Positions 46,937 to 55,162 of a DNA stretch of 64,000 nt are shown in pieces. The notes under the pieces were generated by a model. That model was not told the DNA's origin and made no database searches. It was given only the letters and a program-made list of their open reading frames with translations. The stretch's first letter is position 1. Each line of letters begins with the position of its first letter. Source of the DNA: JABFXX01 sp964419605 (GTDB lineage: Bacteria; Myxococcota_A; Polyangia; Haliangiales; Haliangiaceae). The stretch is taken from assembly GCA_964419605.1 (NCBI GenBank), contig CAYQQM010000011.1:17505-81504 (forward strand). Reading direction: 5' to 3'. The translations under genes were made by a program, and so were the position numbers.

Positions 46937-47461
46937 ATGGCCGGATATACGGGGAAGCCGCTACCAAAGAAGCTCGGGATCAAGGCTGGACACAAGGTGT
47001 GTCTGCTCGATGCGCCTCGGGCGTTTGTGCGTACGCTTGCGAGGGACGATGTTTGGATTGCCGAAGACCTTCGGCAGCCGCTGATCGACGTAGCCGTGTT
47101 GTTTGTCGATCGCGTTGCGGAACTCGAACGGCGGTTCGGCGATGTGGCGGCGCGCCTTCACCCGGCAGGTGGATTCTGGGTCGCATGGCCGAAGAAGAAG
47201 CGGGGCGCAGATGTCACGGAGCAGCTCGTACGCCGGATCGCACTGGCGGTCGGCATGGTCGACAACAAGACCTGTTCGATGGGGGCGTTTGAGGGGATGC
47301 GGCTCGTGCTCAGAGTGTCGATTCGCAACGCCATCGCATATCGAGCTGAGCCACCACCGATTTCTCGGCGTCTGCGCCGGCCAGCGGCGGCCCCGCGTCT
47401 GGTGCGGGCATGCGGCTCCGGGCCCGTGCTTCAGCGAGCACGTGCGCGAAGTTCTAAGTAG
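46937..47461 (+). CDS. DUF3052 family protein
   Basis: 174 aa. The first 130 residues match DUF3052: MAGYTGKPLPKKLGIKAGH, VLFVDRVAELERRF, then LHPAGGFWVAWPKKKRGADV and VGMVDNKTCSM. Function unknown. The family is usually about 140 aa; the last 40 residues here are Arg/Ala/Pro-rich and look like read-through or a frameshifted end, so the true terminus is uncertain. Confidence 0.8.
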   Translation: MAGYTGKPLPKKLGIKAGHKVCLLDAPRAFVRTLARDDVWIAEDLRQPLIDVAVLFVDRVAELERRFGDVAARLHPAGGFWVAWPKKKRGADVTEQLVRRIALAVGMVDNKTCSMGAFEGMRLVLRVSIRNAIAYRAEPPPISRRLRRPAAAPRLVRACGSGPVLQRARARSSK

Positions 47462-47520
47462 CGTGGTACGCTTCATCCCATAATCTCCGCCGGCGACGAG
47501 TACTAGTGTATGGTTCGACC

Positions 47521-48165
47521 ATGCAACGATTACTGTGGGTCGCGCTGGCCATCGGATGCAGCGCGTCCGGCGATGAGCGGGAATTGGACGCTCGTTTCGT
47601 TACCCAAGCGGTGTTGGCTCCCTCTTGCGGTGCTGCCGCCTGTCATTCCACCTTCAAGCAAGCTGCGGGCAACGTGTTCGATACTCTCTCCGGCATGCGG
47701 CAGTCGATCGTGGACTTTGGCTTAGTCTCGCTGGATAGCCTACAATTCGATCCTGCGGACCCATCGAACGCGCGCTTGATCGTTTGGCTGACGCAAACCG
47801 ACCCGTTTCGGCGCGGCGTGGGCCGGATGCCGCTCGATGCGCCGCTGGCTGTTAGCGACGTCGAGTATCTAAAGCGGTGGATCGTGGGGCCCACTGAGGT
47901 CCGCGACGATCAGGCGCCGTGCAGCCGGAGTCTCGCATGTGCCGCGCCCGATGCGATTTGCCATTTTGATGCTGCCGATGAGGGGACTGGGCGGTGCATC
48001 AGCGTTACCTATGTCGCCCCGGCCCGGGGGGCTCAATGCAATCCCAGCAGCTTCAACGGATTGGCCTGCAACAATCGCACGCTGGTTCGGTGCAATGATG
48101 ACTGGAATTTTGGCGAGGTCGAACAGGTGTGCGCCAGCGACTGCACCCAGGGAGCATGCCTGTGA
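47521..48165 (+). CDS. Lipoprotein with cytochrome-like CX4CH motif
   Basis: 214 aa from the ATG at 47521. The N-terminus MQRLLWVALAIGCSASG is a short lipoprotein signal. The mature start LAPSCGAAACHSTF resembles the unusual haem-attachment region of myxobacterial and planctomycete cytochrome-like proteins, here CX4CH. MPLDAPLAVSDVEYLKRWI is the typical distal segment carrying the axial Met. The C-terminal 80 residues are Cys-rich. It overlaps the next gene by 10 nt, indicating joint function. Confidence 0.7.
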   Translation: MQRLLWVALAIGCSASGDERELDARFVTQAVLAPSCGAAACHSTFKQAAGNVFDTLSGMRQSIVDFGLVSLDSLQFDPADPSNARLIVWLTQTDPFRRGVGRMPLDAPLAVSDVEYLKRWIVGPTEVRDDQAPCSRSLACAAPDAICHFDAADEGTGRCISVTYVAPARGAQCNPSSFNGLACNNRTLVRCNDDWNFGEVEQVCASDCTQGACL

Positions 48166-49259
48166 GGATCGCGGCTGCCATCGCGGTGGTGATTGTCGCT
48201 GGTGCTTCCAGGCGTGCGGTGGCGTATCCGCAATTCCAGCTGTCCCGCGATCAGACGTGTGCCCACTGCCACGTTTCTCCTGCCGGCGGGGGACTGCTTA
48301 AGGAGAATGGACTTGAAACCGCGTCGACCATGGCGGCGTTATCGACGGCGCCCGAATTTTTCTATAACAAGGTGCCAACCCCGTCCTGGCTTCAGCTGGG
48401 CGGCGACGCGCGAACGATCTACGGGTACGTGCGAGGATCGCAGCAGTACCTCGTATGGTTGCCGATGCAGTTCGAAGTGTATGCCAGCGCGGTGTTTGCG
48501 AACCACATTCGAGTTCACGCTACCGCCGGACTTCGCCCCGCAGAGTACGGCAACGAAGCCGCTACTCGCGTGTGGTCGCGCGAGCACTATCTAACTTGGC
48601 AACAGAACCCAGGCGAAAACGAGGGGTTATACGTCCGCGCCGGTCGGTTCATGCCGGTCTTTGGGCTGAGATGGGTCGAACATCCGCTGTATGCGAGACG
48701 CTTTGGCGGTACCCCGCTTTTTGGTGAGACCTACGGGGTGGCGGCGGAATATGTGACATCCAAATTTGAGGTCCATGCGACGGGCTTTGTCAAAGACCCG
48801 TTCATCGGTCCGGTCGTCCACGATAGCGGCGGCGCGCTGTATGGCGAATATCGCATGGCCGAACGCATCGCGGTCGGCGCGGGGGCGATGGCGACTTCGA
48901 GCGTCGACGACTCCAAGGTTCGGGGTGGGCTCACGGCGAAGTACTACCTGGAGGCGGCGGACCTCCTATTCCAAGCCGAAGGGCAGTTTATTCGGCACTA
49001 CATCGGCGAATCTGCTCAATCCCAGCTAGTTGGGCAATTCATGGTCACGAAGTTTCTCCCGGCGAACCTGATGCTGGATCTGGCGCTGGGTCACTACGAC
49101 AAGAACCTGCAAGTAAAGGGGCTCGATCGCGATGCGATGGATCTCGCCTTGCACTATTTCTTCGATTCCCACACCGAAATCTTGTTGATGGGGAGGGCGG
49201 AAGTGATCGACGGGCCCACCGCCGGCCATGCGCTGGTGCAACTCCACTATCGACTGTAA
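48156..49259 (+). CDS. CXXCH-containing exported protein with porin-like barrel
   Basis: 367 aa from the ATG at 48156, which overlaps the upstream stop. A signal peptide (VRIAAAIAVVIVAGA) is followed by QTCAHCHVSPAGG, a CXXCH c-type haem motif. The remaining 300 residues have alternating aromatic strands (YVRAGRFMPVFGLRWVEHP; EILLMGRAEV) typical of an outer-membrane barrel. With the haem-motif lipoprotein before it, it could form an electron conduit across the outer membrane, an inference from context. Confidence 0.75.
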   Translation: MPVRIAAAIAVVIVAGASRRAVAYPQFQLSRDQTCAHCHVSPAGGGLLKENGLETASTMAALSTAPEFFYNKVPTPSWLQLGGDARTIYGYVRGSQQYLVWLPMQFEVYASAVFANHIRVHATAGLRPAEYGNEAATRVWSREHYLTWQQNPGENEGLYVRAGRFMPVFGLRWVEHPLYARRFGGTPLFGETYGVAAEYVTSKFEVHATGFVKDPFIGPVVHDSGGALYGEYRMAERIAVGAGAMATSSVDDSKVRGGLTAKYYLEAADLLFQAEGQFIRHYIGESAQSQLVGQFMVTKFLPANLMLDLALGHYDKNLQVKGLDRDAMDLALHYFFDSHTEILLMGRAEVIDGPTAGHALVQLHYRL

Positions 49260-49303
49260 ATTTTCGTCGGCGAGTATTCAAACACGAAGTGCGTTCACAG
49301 TGC

Positions 49304-50719
49304 CTAAAGCAGGGGTGATAGCAGCCGCGCTCCCGACTGACCGAGCCGAGTAAAGAACGGTTGGCGTTCGAACGCAACGCGGCGCACTCGCATGCAGGAC
49401 TCAAGGTCGGCGCTGAACGCGTTCGCAAGGCGTGCGTTGAGGTTGTGCCCGTACACGACCGCTGCAACTTCAAAGTCGAGGCGAAAACTGCGATTGTCCA
49501 GGTTTGCGGTTCCGACGATCGCGATGTCGTCGTCGATGACCATGGTTTTGGCATGGATGAAGCGAGGCGTGTATTCGAAGATTCGCGCGCCCGCATCGAG
49601 TAGATCGGGAAAGTAGCTACGGGCCGCCATGTCGACGAGCTTTGAGTCGCCCTTGGCCGGTACCATGATGCGAACGTCGACGCCGCGCATGGTTGCTGAT
49701 ACGAGCGCGGCAGCCATTGCGTCGTCGGGGACGAAGTACGGAGTCGTTATCCACACTCGGCTCGTCGCTTGGTTGATGGCTGCAAAATACATTTTGTGGA
49801 TCGCGAACACGGACAGGTCAGGTCCCGATGCGACCACTTGCACAAGCTCTTGTCCGGTGGTCGTAGGGGCGGGGAAATAGAGGTCATCGAACGGCAAGGT
49901 TACGTTTGCCGAGTACATCCAGTCCTCAACAAAGACTCGTTGCAGGCTGCGCACCGCGGATCCTTCGATCCGGATGTGCGTATCGCGCCACGCGGCTACA
50001 CCCGCGAATTCGGAGGTGTGTTCATTGCTGAGGTTCATTCCACCTGTAAACCCGACGCGGCCGTCGCAGACGATGATCTTTCGGTGGGAGCGAAAATCGG
50101 GACGCCGTCGCCGAAGACCGAGCAGGGAAACAGGGTTGAACCAATGCACCTCACCTCCTGCTTCGGTCAGCGGTTTGAAGAAGCGACCTCGCACACCGTA
50201 GGACCCCGTCCCATCGAGGATCACTCGTACCTCAACGCCGGCTTTCGCCCGCAGGACCAACAGGTCGCGAATCCGTGCGCCGATCGCATCGGGTTCCCAA
50301 ATGTAATACTCCACATGAATATGGTGCGTTGCCGTCGACAGCGCTGCTACGATGTCGGCGTAAGCGGCGAGCCCCTCCGTGTAAAGCTCGAGCGCATCCG
50401 CGCGCAGAGGCGGTCCTTCGCCGGCCGAGATCGCGATGTGGGCCAGCTGCTCGCGATGTCGCATGGGCGACTCTGCGCGAATCTCCGTCAGGGTGCCGAG
50501 CGCTTCTTCGACGAGTTTTCGCGTGAGGCGTCGCCGCAGTTTACGCCGCTCGAGCCGTTGCGGGCCGATGACCCGATAAATGATGTATCCAACCAGCGGA
50601 AGGAATGCGAGCACCAGCATCCAGGCGATGGTGGCCGCGGGCGATCGGCGCTGCTGCACGATCACGACCGCCATGATGAGTGCCCACACCGAACTTGCGA
50701 GCAGCAGCCATCCGGTCAC
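49304..50719 (-). CDS. cls: Cardiolipin synthase (phospholipase D family)
   Basis: 471 aa from the GTG at 50719. Two N-terminal membrane segments (WLLLASSVWALIMAVVIV; MLVLAFLPLVGYIIYRVI) precede two HKD motifs: HRKIIVCDGRVGFTGGMNL (about 218) and HAKTMVIDDDIAIVGTANLD (about 400). It joins two phosphatidylglycerols to make cardiolipin. The frame is open upstream to 50962, but the family start fits 50719. It is a single gene. Confidence 0.93.
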   Translation of the reverse strand: MTGWLLLASSVWALIMAVVIVQQRRSPAATIAWMLVLAFLPLVGYIIYRVIGPQRLERRKLRRRLTRKLVEEALGTLTEIRAESPMRHREQLAHIAISAGEGPPLRADALELYTEGLAAYADIVAALSTATHHIHVEYYIWEPDAIGARIRDLLVLRAKAGVEVRVILDGTGSYGVRGRFFKPLTEAGGEVHWFNPVSLLGLRRRRPDFRSHRKIIVCDGRVGFTGGMNLSNEHTSEFAGVAAWRDTHIRIEGSAVRSLQRVFVEDWMYSANVTLPFDDLYFPAPTTTGQELVQVVASGPDLSVFAIHKMYFAAINQATSRVWITTPYFVPDDAMAAALVSATMRGVDVRIMVPAKGDSKLVDMAARSYFPDLLDAGARIFEYTPRFIHAKTMVIDDDIAIVGTANLDNRSFRLDFEVAAVVYGHNLNARLANAFSADLESCMRVRRVAFERQPFFTRLGQSGARLLSPLL

Positions 50720-50793
50720 CCCAGGGTGGTAACACGGTAACCCGCAACGCGGATCGCGCTTTTCGGCGTGTTTTCGCCGGGTCGGCGACGTGG

Positions 50794-51144
50794 CTACTTG
50801 TGATAGAAGCGCTCGTGCACGATTTTGCCGTTTTTCCAGCGGCGCACGGCGACCTGCGACATCTTGATTCTCCCTACGCCTTTGAGGGTTGCTTCCATTT
50901 CGGATTCGCTGAATGAGATGTCGCCTTGCACTGCGGTGCCGAGGACGCGAAAGCCGTGCCATGCCTCGACGGTGCTAAAGAACTCGATCTCGCGTTTGCG
51001 GTTGACGTCTTTGCCTTTGAACTCTGGGTCCGAGTTCTCCTGCATGACCACATTGTCGTCGTACAGTTCTTCGAAGGCTTCCATGGCCTTCCCCGTGAGG
51101 ATTGCGTCGTCTAGTTTCTTGTTTAGCTCAGCGATGTTGCTCAT
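50794..51144 (-). CDS. SnoaL/NTF2-like small protein
   Basis: 116 aa with the cone-fold pattern of the NTF2-like superfamily: MEAFEELYDDNVVMQENSDP, KRKEIEFF-type helix and FRVLGTAVQGDISFSE, ending VAVRRWKNGKIVHERFYH. Such proteins may be enzymes or ligand-binding. It is a single gene between cls and the hybrid kinase, with nothing nearby to indicate a substrate. Confidence 0.85.
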   Translation of the reverse strand: MSNIAELNKKLDDAILTGKAMEAFEELYDDNVVMQENSDPEFKGKDVNRKREIEFFSTVEAWHGFRVLGTAVQGDISFSESEMEATLKGVGRIKMSQVAVRRWKNGKIVHERFYHK

Positions 51145-51189
51145 GCAGCAAGGTGTATCCCACCTAAGCGCGCCAGGCTAGCCGGCGAA

Positions 51190-53223
51190 TTACCCCTCTT
51201 CCGGAACGCCTCTCTCGTCAGAGAGTCGCAAAGCTTGTCGCACATCAACGGCGTTGCTGCCGATAAAGGCCGTTTCGACCGCCCCCTGGAGTTGGTTCGG
51301 AGTAAATGGCTTGCGAAGAAAGCTCTCGTTCGCAGTATCCAGCGCGGAGACATCGAGGCGATCGAACGTGTAGCCCGACATGAATACGACGCGCAGCCGG
51401 GGTGCCATTTTCCGGAGTTCTTTCGCCAATTCGGGGCCGCTCATCGTTGGCATGGCAACGTCAGTGACGAGCAAGTCGAGGCTCGGAAGTCGGTGGGCGA
51501 CGCGAAGCGCTTCTTCACCGTTAACCGCCTCGATGACGTCGAAGTTGGCTTTGCGCAGCACGCGACACACCATGCGGCGGATGGCGGGTTCATCCTCAAC
51601 GACCAACACGTTTCCGCGCGTGGCGCTCGCTGGAGCATGCAAGTCCGCCCCGCTGATTCCGTCCGCGCTCGGCAGAAGGATCGTGAAACACGTACCCTCG
51701 CCGACACGGCTGGACACGTAGATCCGTCCCTCGTTCTTGGTGACCAGGCCATACGCGGTGGAGAGCCCGAGACCGCTTCCCTTCCCAATAGGCTTGGTGG
51801 TGAAAAAAGGCTCGAATGCTCGACGTCGGGTTTCATCGTCCATTCCTGTCCCAGAATCGCGCACGACCAGCGCGATCATCTGTGGCGCGGCTTCGGGGGG
51901 GGCGCCTGGATCGTCGTCGCTGCAAGCATGACGCGTGGTCAGGGTCAACTGCCCTCCAGTCGGCATCGCATCGCTCGCGTTTGCGACCAGGTTTATGAGA
52001 ATTTGTTCGAGGTCGGCGGCATCCGCTCGGACGCGACCGACGCTGGGATCCAGATTGAGTTCGACGACGATGCCATCGCCGATCCAACGGTTCATCGCGC
52101 GCGAGAGCTCGATCGTCACTGCGTTGAGATCGACCGCGCCTTGCTGGCTCTCTTGCTTCCGGCTAAACGCGAGCAGACGCTGCGTAATTTCTGCCGCCCG
52201 CATCGCCGCATCGACCACCACTTCGAGATCGGCTTGCGCTTCGCTGTGCGATCCGAGCGCCGGCTGGATCAGGTGAGCATGCGTAACGATAACTGTAAGT
52301 AAATTATTAAAATCATGTGCAATTCCGCTCGCGATCCGCCCAAGAGCCTCGAGTTTTTGGGCTTGAACTAGCTGCGCTTGAGTGCGTTCCAGTTCTTGTA
52401 GGCTGCGGTGTAGGCGGAGGTTGCTGTCGGCAAGTTCGACGCTTTGACGGCGGAGTTCAGCCGTGAATTCGGCACTGTCGAGAGCGCGCTTCACGTGCTC
52501 GCCAAATAACTCGAGAAAAGGGATGTGCTCTGCAACCGGAGTATCGCGGGTACACTCTAGTACCTCGCCACAGGGATTCTGACCGATTGACTGCGGCGAT
52601 CCTTCGCGGATGCCGTCGTTGCCGCTCCTGGCGCTACGTCCAGTAGCGCTGCGTCGCGGCGCCTCGGCCTCCGCGTGCCTCGCCTGATTCAATCGACCAC
52701 TATCCCTGTGGCGAGGTACTCGTTCAGGATCCGTGGAACCACGCTCAGCGCTCGCACGAATTCTGCGCTTCGCACGCTTGGACGTCGGAGGTTGGCGCGG
52801 TGAGGCCCATGCACACAACACGACGAGGTCGCTCGTGGCAGGTTGAATGGGGATCCATGTGACGACTTTCGCGGAGCTGGCGGAGCTCAATCCCAAGTCG
52901 GCTGCGAGGGTAAGGAACGAAGTCGCGGCTGGCTCCGATGCAGCGATGATTTTGACGTTTCGAATCTTCTTCAGTTGAGCCCAAACACGGCGGTCCACCA
53001 GCAGAGTGTTCCCGCCTCGCGTTGCGACGACGGGGTGGGTGCCATCGAAAAAGATGGCCGCAGCTTCGTCGAGATCGAACTGCTCCAACAACGTCCGACG
53101 GGCGTGCGACAGCACATCTTCTGGTTCAGTAACCCCTGCGATTTGGAGCGCGAAGCTCGCGAGCCGCTTGATTCGTTCTAGCTGGACCGCACTGCTTTCT
53201 CCTCGGGTGGGTATGGGCCGCAT
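51190..53223 (-). CDS. Hybrid histidine kinase with receiver domain, carrying an in-frame inverted-repeat element
   Basis: 677 aa from the ATG at 53223; the frame is open further upstream but would run across the selC tRNA gene. Residues 20-245 are a GAF-like sensor, interrupted at about 168-222 by an Arg/Ala/Gly-rich stretch encoded by an inverted-repeat element (52557-52722). A coiled coil, then GIAHDFNNLLTVIVTHAHLI (phospho-His), a GHKL domain (RDSGTGMDDETR, GKGSGLGLSTAYGL) and a C-terminal receiver with phospho-Asp in DLLVTDVAMP follow. The catalytic parts look intact, so the kinase may still work despite the insertion. Confidence 0.88.
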   Translation of the reverse strand: MRPIPTRGESSAVQLERIKRLASFALQIAGVTEPEDVLSHARRTLLEQFDLDEAAAIFFDGTHPVVATRGGNTLLVDRRVWAQLKKIRNVKIIAASEPAATSFLTLAADLGLSSASSAKVVTWIPIQPATSDLVVLCAWASPRQPPTSKRAKRRIRASAERGSTDPERVPRHRDSGRLNQARHAEAEAPRRSATGRSARSGNDGIREGSPQSIGQNPCGEVLECTRDTPVAEHIPFLELFGEHVKRALDSAEFTAELRRQSVELADSNLRLHRSLQELERTQAQLVQAQKLEALGRIASGIAHDFNNLLTVIVTHAHLIQPALGSHSEAQADLEVVVDAAMRAAEITQRLLAFSRKQESQQGAVDLNAVTIELSRAMNRWIGDGIVVELNLDPSVGRVRADAADLEQILINLVANASDAMPTGGQLTLTTRHACSDDDPGAPPEAAPQMIALVVRDSGTGMDDETRRRAFEPFFTTKPIGKGSGLGLSTAYGLVTKNEGRIYVSSRVGEGTCFTILLPSADGISGADLHAPASATRGNVLVVEDEPAIRRMVCRVLRKANFDVIEAVNGEEALRVAHRLPSLDLLVTDVAMPTMSGPELAKELRKMAPRLRVVFMSGYTFDRLDVSALDTANESFLRKPFTPNQLQGAVETAFIGSNAVDVRQALRLSDERGVPEEG
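52557..52722. mobile_element. 166-bp inverted-repeat (MITE-like) element inside the hybrid kinase gene
   Basis: The ends 52557-52589 and 52690-52722 are imperfect 33-bp inverted repeats, with 28 of 33 positions matching by my count and a shared core AGTACCTCGCCACAGGGAT. The element is read through in frame by the kinase gene. The left end with its extra base (TCTAGTACCTCGCCACAG, 52556-52573) recurs at 63918. It has no coding capacity of its own. I could not fix a target-site duplication. Confidence 0.8.
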
Positions 53224-53281
53224 AGACGTTCTGATCGCAACTGCCGTTGTGCAAGCGGTAGACGCGACGCTGAGCGAGTCG

Positions 53282-53378
53282 CGGAAGCGCATGGGAATCG
53301 AACCCACCGTGCCGCTGCTCGCGCAGAGCACCATCGGTTTTGAAGACCGAGCCGCACACCAGTCGCAGACGCGCTTCC
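53282..53378 (-). tRNA. selC: tRNA-Sec (anticodon TCA)
   Basis: A 97-nt tRNA on the minus strand with selenocysteine-tRNA features. The acceptor stem is 8 bp (GGAAGCGC with GCGCTTCC), plus a 5-bp T stem (GTGGG-TTCGATT-CCCAT). The D arm is long, the extra arm is large, and the anticodon loop is CTTCAAA with TCA at 53343-53341. The discriminator is G, and CCA is not encoded. The 5' sequence closely parallels the E. coli selC pattern. It charges with Ser and is converted to Sec for UGA decoding. No selA, selB or selD is in the window. Confidence 0.95.
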
Positions 53379-53494
53379 ACCCCCGTTATCACACGGGTTT
53401 CCGGGCGCGGCAAGGCACCGAGCCTTGACCTGGGCACGATCTTCTCGACCTGAAAGCGTTCTAAACAGTGACGCATAGGTTACGAGACAAGAAC

Positions 53495-53615
53495 CCGCGC
53501 GACGCGACGCGCGGCGGGGTGAATGGACCGGCTTTGCCGGTCCAGAGGGGGCGGGAAAGCCCCCTTTTGATCGAGGCGGAACAGAAACCGTTGACTCCCA
53601 GTCAACGGTTTCTGT
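53495..53615. repeat. Array of strong hairpins between selC and the TonB-type gene
   Basis: The 306-bp gap holds consecutive hairpins: CCGCGCG/CGCGCGG (53495-53514), GGACCGGC-ttt-GCCGGTCC (53525-53543), GGGGGC/GCCCCC (53547-53564) followed by TTTT, and a perfect 16-bp stem ACAGAAACCGTTGACT with a 3-nt loop (53581-53615). The third could end a plus-strand transcript. Together they may be a structured leader, a small RNA or a cluster of palindromic repeats. No protein frame of note is present. Confidence 0.6.
53547..53568 (+). terminator. Possible intrinsic terminator within the hairpin array
   Basis: GGGGGC, loop GGGAAA, GCCCCC and then TTTT (53565-53568). It is upstream of the plus-strand TonB-type gene, so it may attenuate that gene or end a short RNA that starts nearer selC. 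Confidence 0.4.
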
Positions 53616-53684
53616 GTAGCTCGGACGGTGAAGCCATTTATACTTCCACGTAGGTAAGGGTCCTCGGAGGGCCCTAAGGCTTAC

Positions 53685-55094
53685 ATGGGCGACCTTCGCC
53701 GAAATACTCGACCAGGGCCCGTCGCGACGGGGGTAGCGATCGCCTGTGCGGTAGGGATTCACGCTGCATGGATCGCTGCGATCCACGATGTCGGTTCTGT
53801 GGCTGGCGAAGGTGCGCATGGGGGCAGGGTGGTTCGCACACTGCAGTCGGGATGCGGAGGCGATGCGGCGCTCGCCTCCGCGGCCAGGTTTGCTGTGTGT
53901 TTTTCGCCGTGGCAAGCCAACCTGGACACGTGCTTTCACGAGGCCACGTTGAACGGGATGCTCGACCTTTCGTCCTGCCAGGCGGCGCGGGAGCCGAACC
54001 CTGCGCAGGTAGCCATGATCGAGCCAGAACGCGCAGCGCGGCTCAAGGCCCTCGACCCAAAGCTGTTACTCGAGCCGCATCGCGACCCCGATCCACCCGC
54101 TCCACCGCCACCTGCGGTCGTGCCGCCGGAGCCGCAACCGCCCATGGCTCAAGTTGTGGAGACGACGAAGCCCAGCGAGGAAAATTCGCCGAAGCAAGCG
54201 CGATTTCTTGCGGAATACGACACGGAAGTGGCAAAGCAAACCGTTGCTCGCGGCTCCGTCGCAACGCCGATGACGGCGCGAGCCAAGGCCCCGGAGCTAG
54301 AGGCGAAACGCACGCCACCGGAAGATTCGGAGCGCCACAAAGTCGACCACGTGGGCAAAGCGCCAGGCGCGCTAGCGATGCGAAGTCCTGGTTCTCCCGC
54401 TCTGAATGAGGTCGCGCAGGATCGATCTACCTCCGCACTCCCAGGGGAGTGCTGTGCACCCTGGCGGAGCCAGGGTTATCGCCCACTCCTGGGAGGGCCG
54501 GCCGGGATTCGCGACGTCGCTCCCGACGGTTATCTCGAAAAAAAGCCGCGAGGTGCCTTGGCGCACTCGCAGGGGACCGGGCGATCGCAAGCGCCACGCG
54601 GCGCGGGCGGCGGGATGCCTGCTGCGCCCAGCCTGAAGCCGTCCCCGGAAGCCCTGGAGCGGGCTCTCGGCGGCGGCAACGTCGATCACCTGCCGGACGT
54701 CGACCAGGGCGATGAAACCGCGCTCAGCGCCAAGCGTTGGATTCACGCGAGCTTTTTTAACCGACTAAAGCGCCAGGTGGCGCAAAGCTGGGATCCGGCG
54801 TCGGTTTGGCGGCGTACGGACCCAGGCGGACAGGTCTACGGAACGAAGACGCGAATCACCGAAGTAGGCGTCAGCTTGTCGTCGGATGGACAACTGGCCA
54901 AGATCGCCGTCACTACCCCATCCGGGGTAGCGGAGCTCGACGAAGAAGCCTTGCGCGCGTTCCGGGCCGCAGCGCCGTTTCCCAATCCCCCCCTCCAACT
55001 CGCCGGCCGCGATCACCTAATCACGTTTGCATTCGCTTTCTATTTCGAGATCGGCGCCCCGCGGACGTCCTGGCGCGTGATTCGCTCGATGTAG
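53685..55094 (+). CDS. TonB-family C-terminal protein
   Basis: 469 aa. An N-terminal membrane anchor (VATGVAIACAVGIHAAWIA) is followed by a Cys-containing region, a Pro/Glu/Lys-rich periplasm-spanning linker (PDPPAPPPPAVVPPEP) and a C-terminal TonB-like domain (FNRLKRQVAQSWDP, ITEVGVSLSSDGQLAKIAV, LDEEALRAFRAAAPFPNPP). It should couple inner-membrane energy to an outer-membrane receptor, though no ExbBD is near. Residues of about 248-265 are encoded by a double-hairpin repeat (54430-54480) related to the mutL repeat. A run of strong hairpins lies upstream. Confidence 0.82.
   Translation: MGDLRRNTRPGPVATGVAIACAVGIHAAWIAAIHDVGSVAGEGAHGGRVVRTLQSGCGGDAALASAARFAVCFSPWQANLDTCFHEATLNGMLDLSSCQAAREPNPAQVAMIEPERAARLKALDPKLLLEPHRDPDPPAPPPPAVVPPEPQPPMAQVVETTKPSEENSPKQARFLAEYDTEVAKQTVARGSVATPMTARAKAPELEAKRTPPEDSERHKVDHVGKAPGALAMRSPGSPALNEVAQDRSTSALPGECCAPWRSQGYRPLLGGPAGIRDVAPDGYLEKKPRGALAHSQGTGRSQAPRGAGGGMPAAPSLKPSPEALERALGGGNVDHLPDVDQGDETALSAKRWIHASFFNRLKRQVAQSWDPASVWRRTDPGGQVYGTKTRITEVGVSLSSDGQLAKIAVTTPSGVAELDEEALRAFRAAAPFPNPPLQLAGRDHLITFAFAFYFEIGAPRTSWRVIRSM
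54430..54480. repeat. Double-hairpin repeat inside the TonB-type gene (related to the mutL 60-bp repeat)
   Basis: CCTCCGCACTCCC begins the unit. Stem 1 is GCACTCCC/GGGAGTGC (54435-54452) and stem 2 is CCCTGGC/GCCAGGG (54459-54475). The reverse complement of the mutL 60-bp unit has the same order of stems with CCCGGC/GCCGGG in stem 2: the T-A pair here is replaced by C-G there, a compensating change that supports real base pairing. It is translated in frame. Confidence 0.8.
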
Positions 55095-55162
55095 ACGTTG
55101 GTGCTGGCTGGTCCTTGGGCTACTCTCTGCGCCGGAAACTGCGCAATCGAAGGAATGTACTC

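Noticed and set aside
53224..53334. Upstream extension of the hybrid kinase to 53334
   Set aside because: It would run through the selC tRNA gene; the ATG at 53223 avoids this.
53282..53378. selC as an integration site for the elements nearby
   Set aside because: selC is a known integration target elsewhere, but there is no integrase gene or repeated tRNA 3' end in this window.
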